49,645 nt of DNA from Candidatus Aminicenantota bacterium. Its GTDB lineage: Bacteria > Acidobacteriota > Aminicenantia > Aminicenantales > JAFGAV01. The notes under the pieces were generated by a model. That model had not been told where the DNA came from and made no database searches. It saw only the letters and a program-made list of their open reading frames with translations. Both the position numbers and the translations under genes were made by a program. Positions 21,542-29,139 of this stretch are shown here, piece after piece. The stretch lies in assembly GCA_016933515.1 (NCBI GenBank), contig JAFGAV010000082.1, positions 1 through 49,645 of the forward strand, in the 5' to 3' direction. How positions within the stretch are numbered: position 1 is the stretch's first letter; each line of letters starts with the position of its first letter.

Positions 21542-22921
21542 TCAGGTGTTGTCCCGGACTTCGATCTCAAACCAGAGAAAATCAGCGGCCTGTCCGTCGG
21601 TCACCGTGGCCGAAACGCAAAAGCGTCCGCTGACGGAAGGGAGCCAGGAAACCGTTCCGCTCACCGGATCGATGATCATTCCGGCCGGACAAATCGAAAG
21701 GGAATAGCTGAGGGAGTCCTCCTCGGGGTCCGAAGCAAAAAGCCGGAATTCGACGGGGATTCCTTTCTGCGCGACGACGTCCGGCGCCGGCTCGAAGCGG
21801 GGAGGGAGGTTGGCGCCGTGTCCCAAGGTGTCTGCAAACTGAAAGCCGGAGAATTCGGAAAGACCCTGTGAATTGAAGGCGCACAGCCAGTAGCAATACG
21901 TCCCCGGAATCGGAACGGTGTCCCGACGGGATTCGACATCGGCGGCGGGGTACGGACCTTCCACCGGCGCGGGCGGACGGCCGGCCGTTCGGCTTCGCAA
22001 GAGCAGGAAACCGGCTTCGTCGTCTGAGGCGTCGGTCCAGGTCAGAAGAATCGTCGACAATCCTTCCTCGGAGGCGCGGAAATTCCTCGGAGGCGCGGGA
22101 GTCCCGGGCCGGGAGAAAACCGTTTTCCTCGCGAAAAACTGGGTTTGGACCAGGAGGTTGTTTCCGTGCTCGGGATCGGACCACGAGTCGTTCCGTTCCA
22201 GACCGAAGCTTCCGATATCGCGCGGATCAAGTTCGACGAGCCGCGAGAGAGCCCGATAGAGCCGTTCCACCGTCAGACGGTCTCCCTCAACCGGTTGACC
22301 CAGCCAGATCTGAAAATGAATGTTCGGATTGACCGCGCGAACGGCTTCCGCGACGGCATGAACGTTGCCCATGAGCATGTCGAGGTCCGGCGTCGAGTCT
22401 TCTTCCATCCATCGTTCCGCCCGGATGACGAACAGATCGGCATAAGGAGCCAGATCCGAGGCCAAGGCGGCGTTCTCGGCCAGGGCGCGGTCTCCGTCGG
22501 GAGCCAGGGCCGTTTTTTTGTTGTAGAAATTGGCCAGGGCTTTCAGATTGACGGCTTCCGAGACGTCGACGTCCCTCCCCAAGGCGAAATACTCCCCCCG
22601 GTTTCTGAGAAGGGAAGGAAGGGACAGGATGTCGGGACAGGATCCGAATTCGAAGAGAATACGGCCGCGGGGGATTTCCAGAGCCAGGCCGTGACGGTCC
22701 GGTTCGAGCCAGACATAGTCGACGGAACGGGCCGTCTGGCCGTAAAAATCGAGGACCGAGGGCGTGAGGCGGTAACAGAGCGGCAGGTTGAAAACGGCTT
22801 CCTGGATGGAGATGTCCTCATCGGCCTCCGGGGCGGGGAGAGAAGGAGGGAAGGCAAAAACGAAAAAAAACGCAAAAAGAAGAGCAAAATGCAAAGCCCG
22901 TTTCTTATGAAATGGAATCAT
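21542..22921 (-). CDS. Exported protein with fibronectin type III and Ig/cadherin-like C-terminus
   Basis: A 459-residue secreted protein. ATG 22921 begins a signal peptide (KKRALHFALLFAFFFVFAFP, residues about 6-25). Residues 40-270 form a domain I cannot place; it contains a helical part with AENAALASDLAPYADLFVI and HAVAEAVRAVNPNIHFQIW and ends WSDPEHGNNLLVQTQFF. A fibronectin type III domain follows (about 280-375: PAPPRNFRASEEGLSTILLTW), then an Ig-like putative cadherin/He_PIG domain (about 380-455: PPRFEPAPDVVAQKGIPVEF, VSGTVSWLPSVSGRF, WFEIEV). It is probably an exported enzyme or surface protein. A strong promoter lies directly upstream, divergent from the HGSNAT-like gene. It ends close to repeat copy 1. 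Confidence 0.78.
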   Translation of the reverse strand: MIPFHKKRALHFALLFAFFFVFAFPPSLPAPEADEDISIQEAVFNLPLCYRLTPSVLDFYGQTARSVDYVWLEPDRHGLALEIPRGRILFEFGSCPDILSLPSLLRNRGEYFALGRDVDVSEAVNLKALANFYNKKTALAPDGDRALAENAALASDLAPYADLFVIRAERWMEEDSTPDLDMLMGNVHAVAEAVRAVNPNIHFQIWLGQPVEGDRLTVERLYRALSRLVELDPRDIGSFGLERNDSWSDPEHGNNLLVQTQFFARKTVFSRPGTPAPPRNFRASEEGLSTILLTWTDASDDEAGFLLLRSRTAGRPPAPVEGPYPAADVESRRDTVPIPGTYCYWLCAFNSQGLSEFSGFQFADTLGHGANLPPRFEPAPDVVAQKGIPVEFRLFASDPEEDSLSYSLSICPAGMIIDPVSGTVSWLPSVSGRFCVSATVTDGQAADFLWFEIEVRDNT

Positions 22922-22940
22922 GTCCCGTCCGCCGATCTTC

Positions 22941-22969
22941 ACTATATCACCCCGGAACCGACGTGTCAA
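22941..22969 (-). promoter_or_regulatory. Promoter of the fibronectin-domain protein gene
   Basis: Minus strand: TTGACA (22969-22964), 17-bp spacer, TATAGT (22946-22941); start codon at 22921. Back-to-back with the plus-strand promoter at 22996. Confidence 0.7.
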
Positions 22970-22995
22970 AATCGCCGAGACTGTTGCCGGCCATG

Positions 22996-23024
22996 TTGAC
23001 AGCCCGGCGGACCGGGCCTACCAT
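22996..23024 (+). promoter_or_regulatory. Promoter of the HGSNAT-like/namZ pair
   Basis: TTGACA at 22996-23001, 17-bp spacer, TACCAT at 23019-23024. Transcription would start near 23031, which excludes the upstream in-frame ATGs at 22993 and 23023 and supports ATG 23044 as the start of the first gene. Confidence 0.62.
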
Positions 23025-23043
23025 GGGACCCGAGACGCGTGTC

Positions 23044-24147
23044 ATGGAGACGAACCGCCTGGCCTCTGTGGATGTCATGCGCGGCCTGACCGTAGCGGCC
23101 ATGATTCTGGTCAACACTCCCGGTTCCTGGAACCACGTCTTTTCCCCTCTGCGACACGCTCCCTGGCACGGCTGGTCTCCGGCCGACCTCATCTTCCCCT
23201 TTTTCATTTTTATCGTCGGCATTTCCGTTGCCTTGTCGCTGGGCGCGAGAAAACAGGCGGCCTGGACGAAGGGGGCCTTGATCGCCAAGATCCTCGCCCG
23301 AACGGCGATTCTTTTCGCCCTGGGGCTGTTTCTGAATTTTTTCCCTGATTTTCATCCGGCCGATGTCCGGCTTCCCGGCGTTCTGCAGCGCATCGCGTTC
23401 TGTTATCTCTTCGCCGCCCTGGCCTATCTGACCGCCGGCAAAACGACCCGCCTGGCCTCGTTTCTCGTTCTGACGGCCGGCTATTGGCTGGCCTTGAAAC
23501 TCATTCCCGTGCCCGGTATCGGACCGGGGGAACTCGGCGCGGAAGGCAATCTGCCGGGCTTTATCGACGGCCGGATTTTGGGGGGACACCTCTACAAGCC
23601 GGGATTCGATCCGGAGGGGCTGCTCAGCACTCTGCCGGCCGTGGCGACCGCTCTGCTCGGCACCTTGGCCGGGGATCTGCTGCGGACGAACAAGACGCTT
23701 GTCCGCAAAGCGGCCGCTTTCCTGGGATACGGGGCGGCGCTGACTGCGGCAGGACTTCTTCTCCATCCCCAGATGCCCATCAACAAACAGCTTTGGACCA
23801 GTACGTTTGTCCTGTTCACGGGCGGAGCGGCCCTCCTTCTTCTGGGGACGCTGATGTTCGCAATCGAACTGTTCCGGTTTCGTTCCTGGGCTTATCCGTT
23901 TTTCGTCTTGGGGACGAATGCCATAGGCGTGTTTTTTCTCTCGTCGCTCACGACCAAGATCCTCCTGTGGATCAAAATCGGAGTCGAGGGAAGCCGGCAA
24001 CCGCTTTATTCTTGGATTTACCGGAATCTTTTTGCCTCCTGGGCCGGCGCGGATCTCGGCTCGTTGATCTTCGCCCTGGCCGCCGTATCGGCCTGGGCCG
24101 CGGCGGCGGCCCCCCTTTACCGCCGGAGGATTTTCATCAAAGTGTGA
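23044..24147 (+). CDS. HGSNAT/NagX-like multi-pass membrane acyltransferase family protein
   Basis: A 367-residue integral membrane protein of the heparan-alpha-glucosaminide N-acetyltransferase-like (DUF5009/NagX) family. The N-terminal signature RLASVDVMRGLTVAAMILVN is followed by HAPWHGWSPADLIFPFFIF and about ten hydrophobic helices. Human HGSNAT acetylates terminal glucosamine across the lysosomal membrane; bacterial members are found with amino-sugar uptake genes. The next gene, 55 bp downstream on the same strand, encodes a NamZ-like exo-muramidase, so the pair probably handles cell-wall amino sugars. The start at 23044 is chosen from the promoter position; longer in-frame starts lie within the promoter. 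No clear ribosome site is seen. Confidence 0.82.
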   Translation: METNRLASVDVMRGLTVAAMILVNTPGSWNHVFSPLRHAPWHGWSPADLIFPFFIFIVGISVALSLGARKQAAWTKGALIAKILARTAILFALGLFLNFFPDFHPADVRLPGVLQRIAFCYLFAALAYLTAGKTTRLASFLVLTAGYWLALKLIPVPGIGPGELGAEGNLPGFIDGRILGGHLYKPGFDPEGLLSTLPAVATALLGTLAGDLLRTNKTLVRKAAAFLGYGAALTAAGLLLHPQMPINKQLWTSTFVLFTGGAALLLLGTLMFAIELFRFRSWAYPFFVLGTNAIGVFFLSSLTTKILLWIKIGVEGSRQPLYSWIYRNLFASWAGADLGSLIFALAAVSAWAAAAAPLYRRRIFIKV

Positions 24148-24202
24148 TGCCGCCCTCGGAAGAGGAGGGAAAAGACCGCGAGATGCCCAACGAGGTGTTG
24201 CC

Positions 24203-25561
24203 ATGAAAAAGAAGATCTTCACAGCGCAGGGGCGGTCGGTGTTTCGAGCGGGGATCCTTGCCGGCGTCGTCCTCGTGTTCCCGGGGGCCGTCTCCCAGAT
24301 CGGATTTCCGGAGCCCCGGACAAACGACGCGCCCGAACAGCGAAGGGACGTCAGGCCGGGGGTGGAGGTGTTTCTGGACAAGCACGCCGTGTCCTTCAAA
24401 GGAAAGTCCGTCGGATTGGTCACCAATCCTTCCGGGGTCGGGCGCAATCTGGAAAGCAGCGTTTCTCTGCTGATGAAAAACGAGCACATCAATCTCATCG
24501 CTCTCTACGGACCCGAGCACGGCATCCGGGGCAACGCCCAGGCCGGCGAGTTCGTTCCCTTTTCCAGGGATGAAAAGTACGGTCTTCCGGTTTTCAGCCT
24601 CTACGGACAGAGCAAGAGATTCGAACCGGACAGGAGAAAATCTCTTGACGACGTCATGCGCCGTTTCGACACCGTGAAGGACGACAAGGGATTGGAAGAG
24701 TCCATGCTCCGGAATGTCGACGTGATTCTCTTCGACATCCAGGACGTGGGAACACGCATCTACACTTACATCGCGACCATGCTTACCGTTATGGAGGCCT
24801 GCGCGGAATTCGGCATCGCGTTCGTTGTTCTGGACAGGCCGAATCCCATCCGGGGCGACATCGTCGAAGGCCCGGTGCTCGAATTTCCGGAATACGCCTC
24901 TTACATCGGCGTTTTCTCCATTCCCCTGAGAACCGGGATGACGATCGGAGAGCTGGCTCTGCTGCTGAATGAGCGGTGCCTGAAAAACAAGGCGCGCCTG
25001 ACGGTCATCCCCATGGAAAACTGGAAACGCGAAATGTGGTTCGACGAAACGGGGCTTCCGTGGGTTATTCCCTCGCCCAACATGCCCACTCTGGAAACGG
25101 CCGTCGTCTATCCGGGCCAAGTCCTTCTTGAGGGAACCAACCTCTCGGAGGGACGGGGCACGACCCGGCCCTTCGAGATGTTCGGCGCGCCCTGGATCGA
25201 CGGGTTCGAACTTGCGCGCCGGCTCAACCGCCTGCGCCTGCCGGGAGTCGTTTTCCGCGAGGCCTGGTTCACCCCGACATTCTCAAAGCATGAGGGACGG
25301 CTTTGCGGCGGATGCCAAATGCATGTCACCGACCGGGACGTTTTCCGGGCGTTTCGAACCGCCTGTCACATTTTGAGCGTCGTCAAGGAGATGTGGCCCC
25401 GGGAGTTCGAGTTCCATGCGGAGTATTTTGACCGCGCGGCAGGGACGGACCTCGTGCGACGAGGCCTGGAGCGCAACGAACCTCCCGACGAAATCCTCAG
25501 CCGTCTTGAGCCGAGGCTGAGAGAATTCCTCGCTCTGAGGCGGAACCATCTCCTTTATTGA
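24203..25561 (+). CDS. NamZ-like exo-beta-N-acetylmuramidase (DUF1343, GH171)
   Basis: A 452-residue exported protein: basic N-terminus and hydrophobic segment (VFRAGILAGVVLVFPGAVS) as signal sequence, then the complete DUF1343 domain. Family hallmarks are visible: VGLVTNPSGVGRN, YGPEHGIRG (about 109-117), FDIQDVGTRIYTYI (about 178-191), LDRPNPI, and SEGRGTTRPFE (about 315-325). NamZ, the characterised member from Bacillus subtilis, removes N-acetylmuramic acid from the non-reducing ends of peptidoglycan fragments. It lies downstream of the HGSNAT/NagX-like gene, apparently in the same transcript, and ATG follows GAGGTG. A role in recycling or scavenging of bacterial wall material is likely. 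Confidence 0.87.
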   Translation: MKKKIFTAQGRSVFRAGILAGVVLVFPGAVSQIGFPEPRTNDAPEQRRDVRPGVEVFLDKHAVSFKGKSVGLVTNPSGVGRNLESSVSLLMKNEHINLIALYGPEHGIRGNAQAGEFVPFSRDEKYGLPVFSLYGQSKRFEPDRRKSLDDVMRRFDTVKDDKGLEESMLRNVDVILFDIQDVGTRIYTYIATMLTVMEACAEFGIAFVVLDRPNPIRGDIVEGPVLEFPEYASYIGVFSIPLRTGMTIGELALLLNERCLKNKARLTVIPMENWKREMWFDETGLPWVIPSPNMPTLETAVVYPGQVLLEGTNLSEGRGTTRPFEMFGAPWIDGFELARRLNRLRLPGVVFREAWFTPTFSKHEGRLCGGCQMHVTDRDVFRAFRTACHILSVVKEMWPREFEFHAEYFDRAAGTDLVRRGLERNEPPDEILSRLEPRLREFLALRRNHLLY

Positions 25562-25635
25562 AGCGCCCGCTTTCTCCCGCGTGCGCTTGTGTCCGGCGTT
25601 CGGGCGTCGAGGGAATCCGCCGGGGAATGACGCGT

Positions 25636-25809
25636 CTACTTGCTTTTCTTTTTTCCCCCCCGCGTCGTTTCCGATTTGCTTTTGCGCTTCATGTCCATGC
25701 TGTGCGCGCGCTTGTAGGTCTGGATGTCCTTGAACCGGCCTTTGCTGTCGCGCACGGCGTACAGTTTCGTTCCCTTGGAGCTTCGATGGGTTGTGCGTTT
25801 CATCGGCAT
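25636..25809 (-). CDS. Small, highly basic protein of unknown function
   Basis: A 57-residue protein very rich in Lys and Arg with no hydrophobic segment. The core KRTTHRSSKGTKLYAVRD followed by DIQTYKRAHSMDMKRKSK recalls short hypothetical proteins conserved across many bacteria; charge suggests nucleic-acid binding, but the function is not known. ATG at 25809 follows a strong ribosome site (GGAAGGAGGG) and a promoter at 25831-25859; a second in-frame ATG lies two codons on. It is a single-gene unit convergent with namZ. Confidence 0.75.
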   Translation of the reverse strand: MPMKRTTHRSSKGTKLYAVRDSKGRFKDIQTYKRAHSMDMKRKSKSETTRGGKKKSK

Positions 25810-25830
25810 GACGGCCCTCCTTCCGGAATC

Positions 25831-25859
25831 ATTATAACCGCCTTTCCGGGTTCGCACAA
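25831..25859 (-). promoter_or_regulatory. Promoter of the small basic protein gene
   Basis: Minus strand: TTGTGC (25859-25854), 17-bp spacer, TATAAT (25836-25831), about 22 bp before the ATG at 25809. Confidence 0.6.
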
Positions 25860-25891
25860 CACGTGTTTGAAATTTGTCCTAGGCGTTCTTT

Positions 25892-25922
25892 CGGGCGCAG
25901 GGTCTCCGCCCGGCCTTTTTTT
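25892..25922 (+). terminator. Rho-independent terminator-like hairpin
   Basis: CGGGCG (25892-25897) pairs with CGCCCG (25907-25912), followed after three bases by seven T (25916-25922) on the plus strand. The nearest plus-strand gene upstream is namZ, 330 bp away across an opposite-strand gene. It may end read-through from namZ or a small RNA. Confidence 0.5.
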
Positions 25923-26004
25923 CGGCGTGTGCGGAGAGGCCGGGTCTGCCCTCCCCAGACTCCGATCGCGCCTAAGGAGGTGTCTTTGCCGGTCGCACAA
26001 AGAG

Positions 26005-26013
26005 TGATAGAAT
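26005..26013 (+). promoter_or_regulatory. Extended -10 element before the CDF transporter gene
   Basis: TGA-TAGAAT at 26005-26013 (extended -10 form), with a weak TTGCCG 16 bp upstream at 25986-25991. The start codon is at 26029, giving a leader of about 9 nt without a clear ribosome site. Confidence 0.4.
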
Positions 26014-26028
26014 TTTCGTTTCAGTGCC

Positions 26029-27435
26029 ATGAACACGCCGGCCAGAGAAATGAAACGGGCGGCGGCGATTTCCGTCGCGGCCGGCCTGTGTCTTGGCGGC
26101 CTCAAGCTCGTCGTGGGATTGATCACCGGCAGCCTGGGCATCCTGGCCGAGGCCGCTCATTCCGGGCTCGACCTCGTTGCTGCGGCGGTCACCTATCTGG
26201 CCGTTCGCTTGTCCGTCAAGCCGCCGGATGTGGACCACCCTTTCGGACACGGAAAAATCGAGAATTTTTCGGCGCTTATAGAAACGGGACTCTTGTTCCT
26301 GACCTGCGGTTGGATCATCACCGAGAGCGTTCGCCGTCTCGTTTACGAATCCGGGGACGTCGATCCCGGCCTGTGGGGCTTTCTGGTCATGGCCGTATCC
26401 ATTGCCGTCGACGTCAATCGCTCCCGCGTCCTGCGCCGGGTGGCGCGCAAACACAACAGTCAGGCGCTCGAAGCCGACGCCCTTCATTTTTCCGCCGACA
26501 TCTGGAGTTCGTCCGTGGTCGTCCTCGGTCTGGCCCTCGTGTGGCTGGGACGGAACGTCTTCCCCGGTGCGGCGCCCGTGCTGGATAAGGCCGACGCCGG
26601 CGCCGCTCTGGCCGTGGCTTTCCTTGTCCTCTTCGTCTCTTACAAGCTGGGCAAGAGGACGCTCGATGTCCTTCTCGACAGCGCTCCCGCAGGTCTCGCT
26701 CAGAAATTCCGGGAAGCCGCCGGGAGCGTGGAGGGGGTGATGAATGTCGGCCGAGTCCGCGTCCGGCGTTCCGGGCCGAGGATTTTCGTGGATATCGGCC
26801 TGGAGGTCGACCGCTATCTGTCCGTCGAGGGCACCGAGACCATTGTCCGGGCCGTCAAGGACGCAATCGAGCTCCGCTCTCCCGGAGCCGATGTTGTCGT
26901 CCACGTCAATCCGCGGGGGGTCGAGCAGGAAAATCGGGCCGAGCGCATCCGGGGCCTCGCTCTCAGAAACCGGATGGCCGTGCACAACATTCATCTCGCC
27001 GAGGAAGGAGGCAAAGTGGTCGTCGCCCTGCACCTGGAAGTGGACGAGAACCTCACTCTTCAGCAGGCCCACGACATGGCCGGGCGCTTCGAACAGGACC
27101 TGCAGCGGGAGATGCCGGACCTCTTCCGGGTCGATATTCACATCGAATCGCGGGACGCGTCGACGGCGGAGGAACGGGACGTCACGGCCGATGAGGGGCC
27201 TCTTGTGGGCCTCATCCGCTCCACGGCCGAGCGGGCCGCGGGGCGCCCCTGTTGCCGGGACATCACTCTACGCCGGCAGGGGGAACGGCATTCCGTTTCC
27301 CTGGAATGCGCGTTCGACCGGGACCTGTCGATCCTCCAGGTCCACGACTTGACCACGCGCATCGAAGAAGAACTGAAGCGGGCCGTTCCCTCCCTGGCTC
27401 GGGTCCTGGTTCATGCCGAGCCGGATTCTTCCTAA
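26029..27435 (+). CDS. Cation diffusion facilitator transporter with three tandem cytoplasmic domains
   Basis: A 468-residue CDF-family metal/proton antiporter. The membrane part (about 10-215) has six helices. The metal site is intact: HxxxD in TM2 (AHSGLD, His44/Asp48) and HxxxD in TM5 (HFSADIW, His153/Asp157), a set usual for zinc or cadmium export though iron or manganese cannot be excluded. Normal CDF proteins are about 300 residues with one C-terminal dimerisation domain. Here I count three consecutive ferredoxin-like domains, at about 220-297, 302-375 and 388-465, each with a beta strand ending xxVDxxLEVD or similar and a closing helix-strand (VVVHVNPRG; VDIHIES; VLVHAEPD). Single-gene unit between namZ and a glutamine synthetase family gene. 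Confidence 0.88.
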   Translation: MNTPAREMKRAAAISVAAGLCLGGLKLVVGLITGSLGILAEAAHSGLDLVAAAVTYLAVRLSVKPPDVDHPFGHGKIENFSALIETGLLFLTCGWIITESVRRLVYESGDVDPGLWGFLVMAVSIAVDVNRSRVLRRVARKHNSQALEADALHFSADIWSSSVVVLGLALVWLGRNVFPGAAPVLDKADAGAALAVAFLVLFVSYKLGKRTLDVLLDSAPAGLAQKFREAAGSVEGVMNVGRVRVRRSGPRIFVDIGLEVDRYLSVEGTETIVRAVKDAIELRSPGADVVVHVNPRGVEQENRAERIRGLALRNRMAVHNIHLAEEGGKVVVALHLEVDENLTLQQAHDMAGRFEQDLQREMPDLFRVDIHIESRDASTAEERDVTADEGPLVGLIRSTAERAAGRPCCRDITLRRQGERHSVSLECAFDRDLSILQVHDLTTRIEEELKRAVPSLARVLVHAEPDSS

Positions 27436-27477
27436 AAGTTCCCGGCGGTTTTCCCCCGGTTTCCCCGACGGAGGAAT

Positions 27478-27506
27478 TTGAATCCCCGGCCGGATTCCCA
27501 TAGAAT
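27478..27506 (+). promoter_or_regulatory. Promoter of the glutamine synthetase family gene
   Basis: TTGAAT at 27478-27483, 17-bp spacer, TAGAAT at 27501-27506; about 50-nt leader ending in a GGAGGAGAG ribosome site. Confidence 0.6.
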
Positions 27507-27561
27507 ACTCTTTCTTCCGAGAGAAACCGGCGTTTCTTGGAGGAGAGAGGAGAACCGGCTC

Positions 27562-29139
27562 ATGGCCGACAAAAAGAATCAGGTCGCGCGCTGCGCCCTG
27601 TCCAATCCGTTGTCCGTGATTCTGGACAAGGACCCCCGGGATTTCCGGCGATCCGATTTGCTGAGGGTCATTCGGGAAAAAAACATTGAGCGCATCACCT
27701 TTCACTACACTGCTCTGGACGGAAAGCTCAAGGAGCTGACGCTTCCCGCTTCCGATGCCGGACAAATCGAAAGCCTCCTGGCCGAGGGCGAGCGCGTGGA
27801 CGGCTCGTCTCTTTTCAAGGGCATGGTGGACACGGGGCTTTCGGACCTTTACGTCGTCCCCGTTTATCATTCCGCCTTTTTCAATCCCTTCGACGGCCGC
27901 TCTCTCGATTTTGTCTGCCGCTACCTGACCGGGGAAGGGGATCCGGCGCCCTACGCTTTGGACAACATCCTGGCCAAGGCGGCCGGACTGTTCCGCAGCC
28001 GGACGGGGCTGGACATCCACGCCATGGGAGAACTCGAGTTTTTTCTCATGAGCGAGGGAGGGAGGAACGCCTATTCCGCGGCCAAGCAACGCGGCTATCA
28101 CGGATCGGGTCCCTTCGTCAAAAGCGGCCCGTTCCTCAAGGAGGCGCTGCGTCACATGGCCATGATCACGGGAGCCGTGAAATACGGGCACAGCGAAGTC
28201 GGTTTCATAGAGAGCGTCCGCAGCGACATCGAGGAGATCCGGGGCAAGAGAGCCGAGCAGCTGGAAATCGAGTTTCAGCCGCGCCCGGTGGAGGATATGG
28301 GGGATGCCCTGGTTCTGGGGCGGTGGCTCATCCGCAACCTGGCCTATCAGAACGGTTTGGTGGCGACCTTTACCCCCAAGATCGAGGAGGGCGTCGCCGG
28401 AAGCGGTCTTCATTTCCACATGGAGCTCATGAGATCCGGACGCAACGTCATGATCGGTCCGGACGGCAAGCTGAGCGCTGAGGCGCGACGCCTCATCGGA
28501 GGGTTGTGCCACTACGCCGATTCGCTGACGGCTTTCGGCAATACGGTCAGCTCCGCCTACCTCCGGCTTGTCCCCAATCAAGAGGCGCCGACCCGCATCT
28601 GCTGGAGCGATCTCAACCGGAGCGCGATGATCCGCGTGCCGCTGGGTTGGTCGAAGGTCCGCAACCTCGCCTCCCGCGTCAATCCCGTCGCCGAGACGAC
28701 GACCGGAGCGCAAGGCGGACGCCAGACCGTCGAACTCCGAAGCCCGGACGGATCGGCCCTTATCCATCTCGTTCTGGCGGGAATCGTCATGGCCGCCGAC
28801 TGGTCCCTCAGGAAGGACCGTTCCCGGATCCAAGACGGCGATCCTCTCGAGCTTGCCGAGCGCCTTTATGTCGTGGGCAATATCTTCAAGGACCCCGATC
28901 TCCTGGCCAAACTGCCTCCGCTTCCCACTTCATGCGTCGCGTCCAGTCGTCTCCTCCTTCGGAAGCGCGATCTCTACGAACGGGACGGTGTTTTTCCGCC
29001 GAGCGTTGTTGATTATGCGGCCCGGATGCTGGCCGAGGAAGACGACGAGTTCATAAACGAGCATTTGGCCGGCCTGAGCTCGAACGAACGGCTCCACGAG
29101 ACGCTGAGGATCATGCACAAGGATCTGCACCGCCATTAG
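27562..29139 (+). CDS. Glutamine synthetase family protein
   Basis: A 525-residue member of the glutamine synthetase superfamily, longer than a typical type I enzyme (about 440-470). Start ATG 27562 follows GGAGAGAGGAG. Conserved elements are visible in order: RVDGSSLFKGM (about 78-88), the Glu-rich metal site MGELEFFLM (about 155-163), GSGLHFHMEL, the Arg loop PNQEAPTRICWSDLNRSAMI, and ELRSPDGSALIHLVLAG. No NLYxLP adenylylation motif is seen near the C-terminus. It may make glutamine from glutamate and ammonia, or ligate ammonia or an amine to another carboxylate, as several divergent family members do. It is convergent with the GH127 fusion gene, the two reading frames overlapping by 4 bp. 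Confidence 0.85.
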   Translation: MADKKNQVARCALSNPLSVILDKDPRDFRRSDLLRVIREKNIERITFHYTALDGKLKELTLPASDAGQIESLLAEGERVDGSSLFKGMVDTGLSDLYVVPVYHSAFFNPFDGRSLDFVCRYLTGEGDPAPYALDNILAKAAGLFRSRTGLDIHAMGELEFFLMSEGGRNAYSAAKQRGYHGSGPFVKSGPFLKEALRHMAMITGAVKYGHSEVGFIESVRSDIEEIRGKRAEQLEIEFQPRPVEDMGDALVLGRWLIRNLAYQNGLVATFTPKIEEGVAGSGLHFHMELMRSGRNVMIGPDGKLSAEARRLIGGLCHYADSLTAFGNTVSSAYLRLVPNQEAPTRICWSDLNRSAMIRVPLGWSKVRNLASRVNPVAETTTGAQGGRQTVELRSPDGSALIHLVLAGIVMAADWSLRKDRSRIQDGDPLELAERLYVVGNIFKDPDLLAKLPPLPTSCVASSRLLLRKRDLYERDGVFPPSVVDYAARMLAEEDDEFINEHLAGLSSNERLHETLRIMHKDLHRH

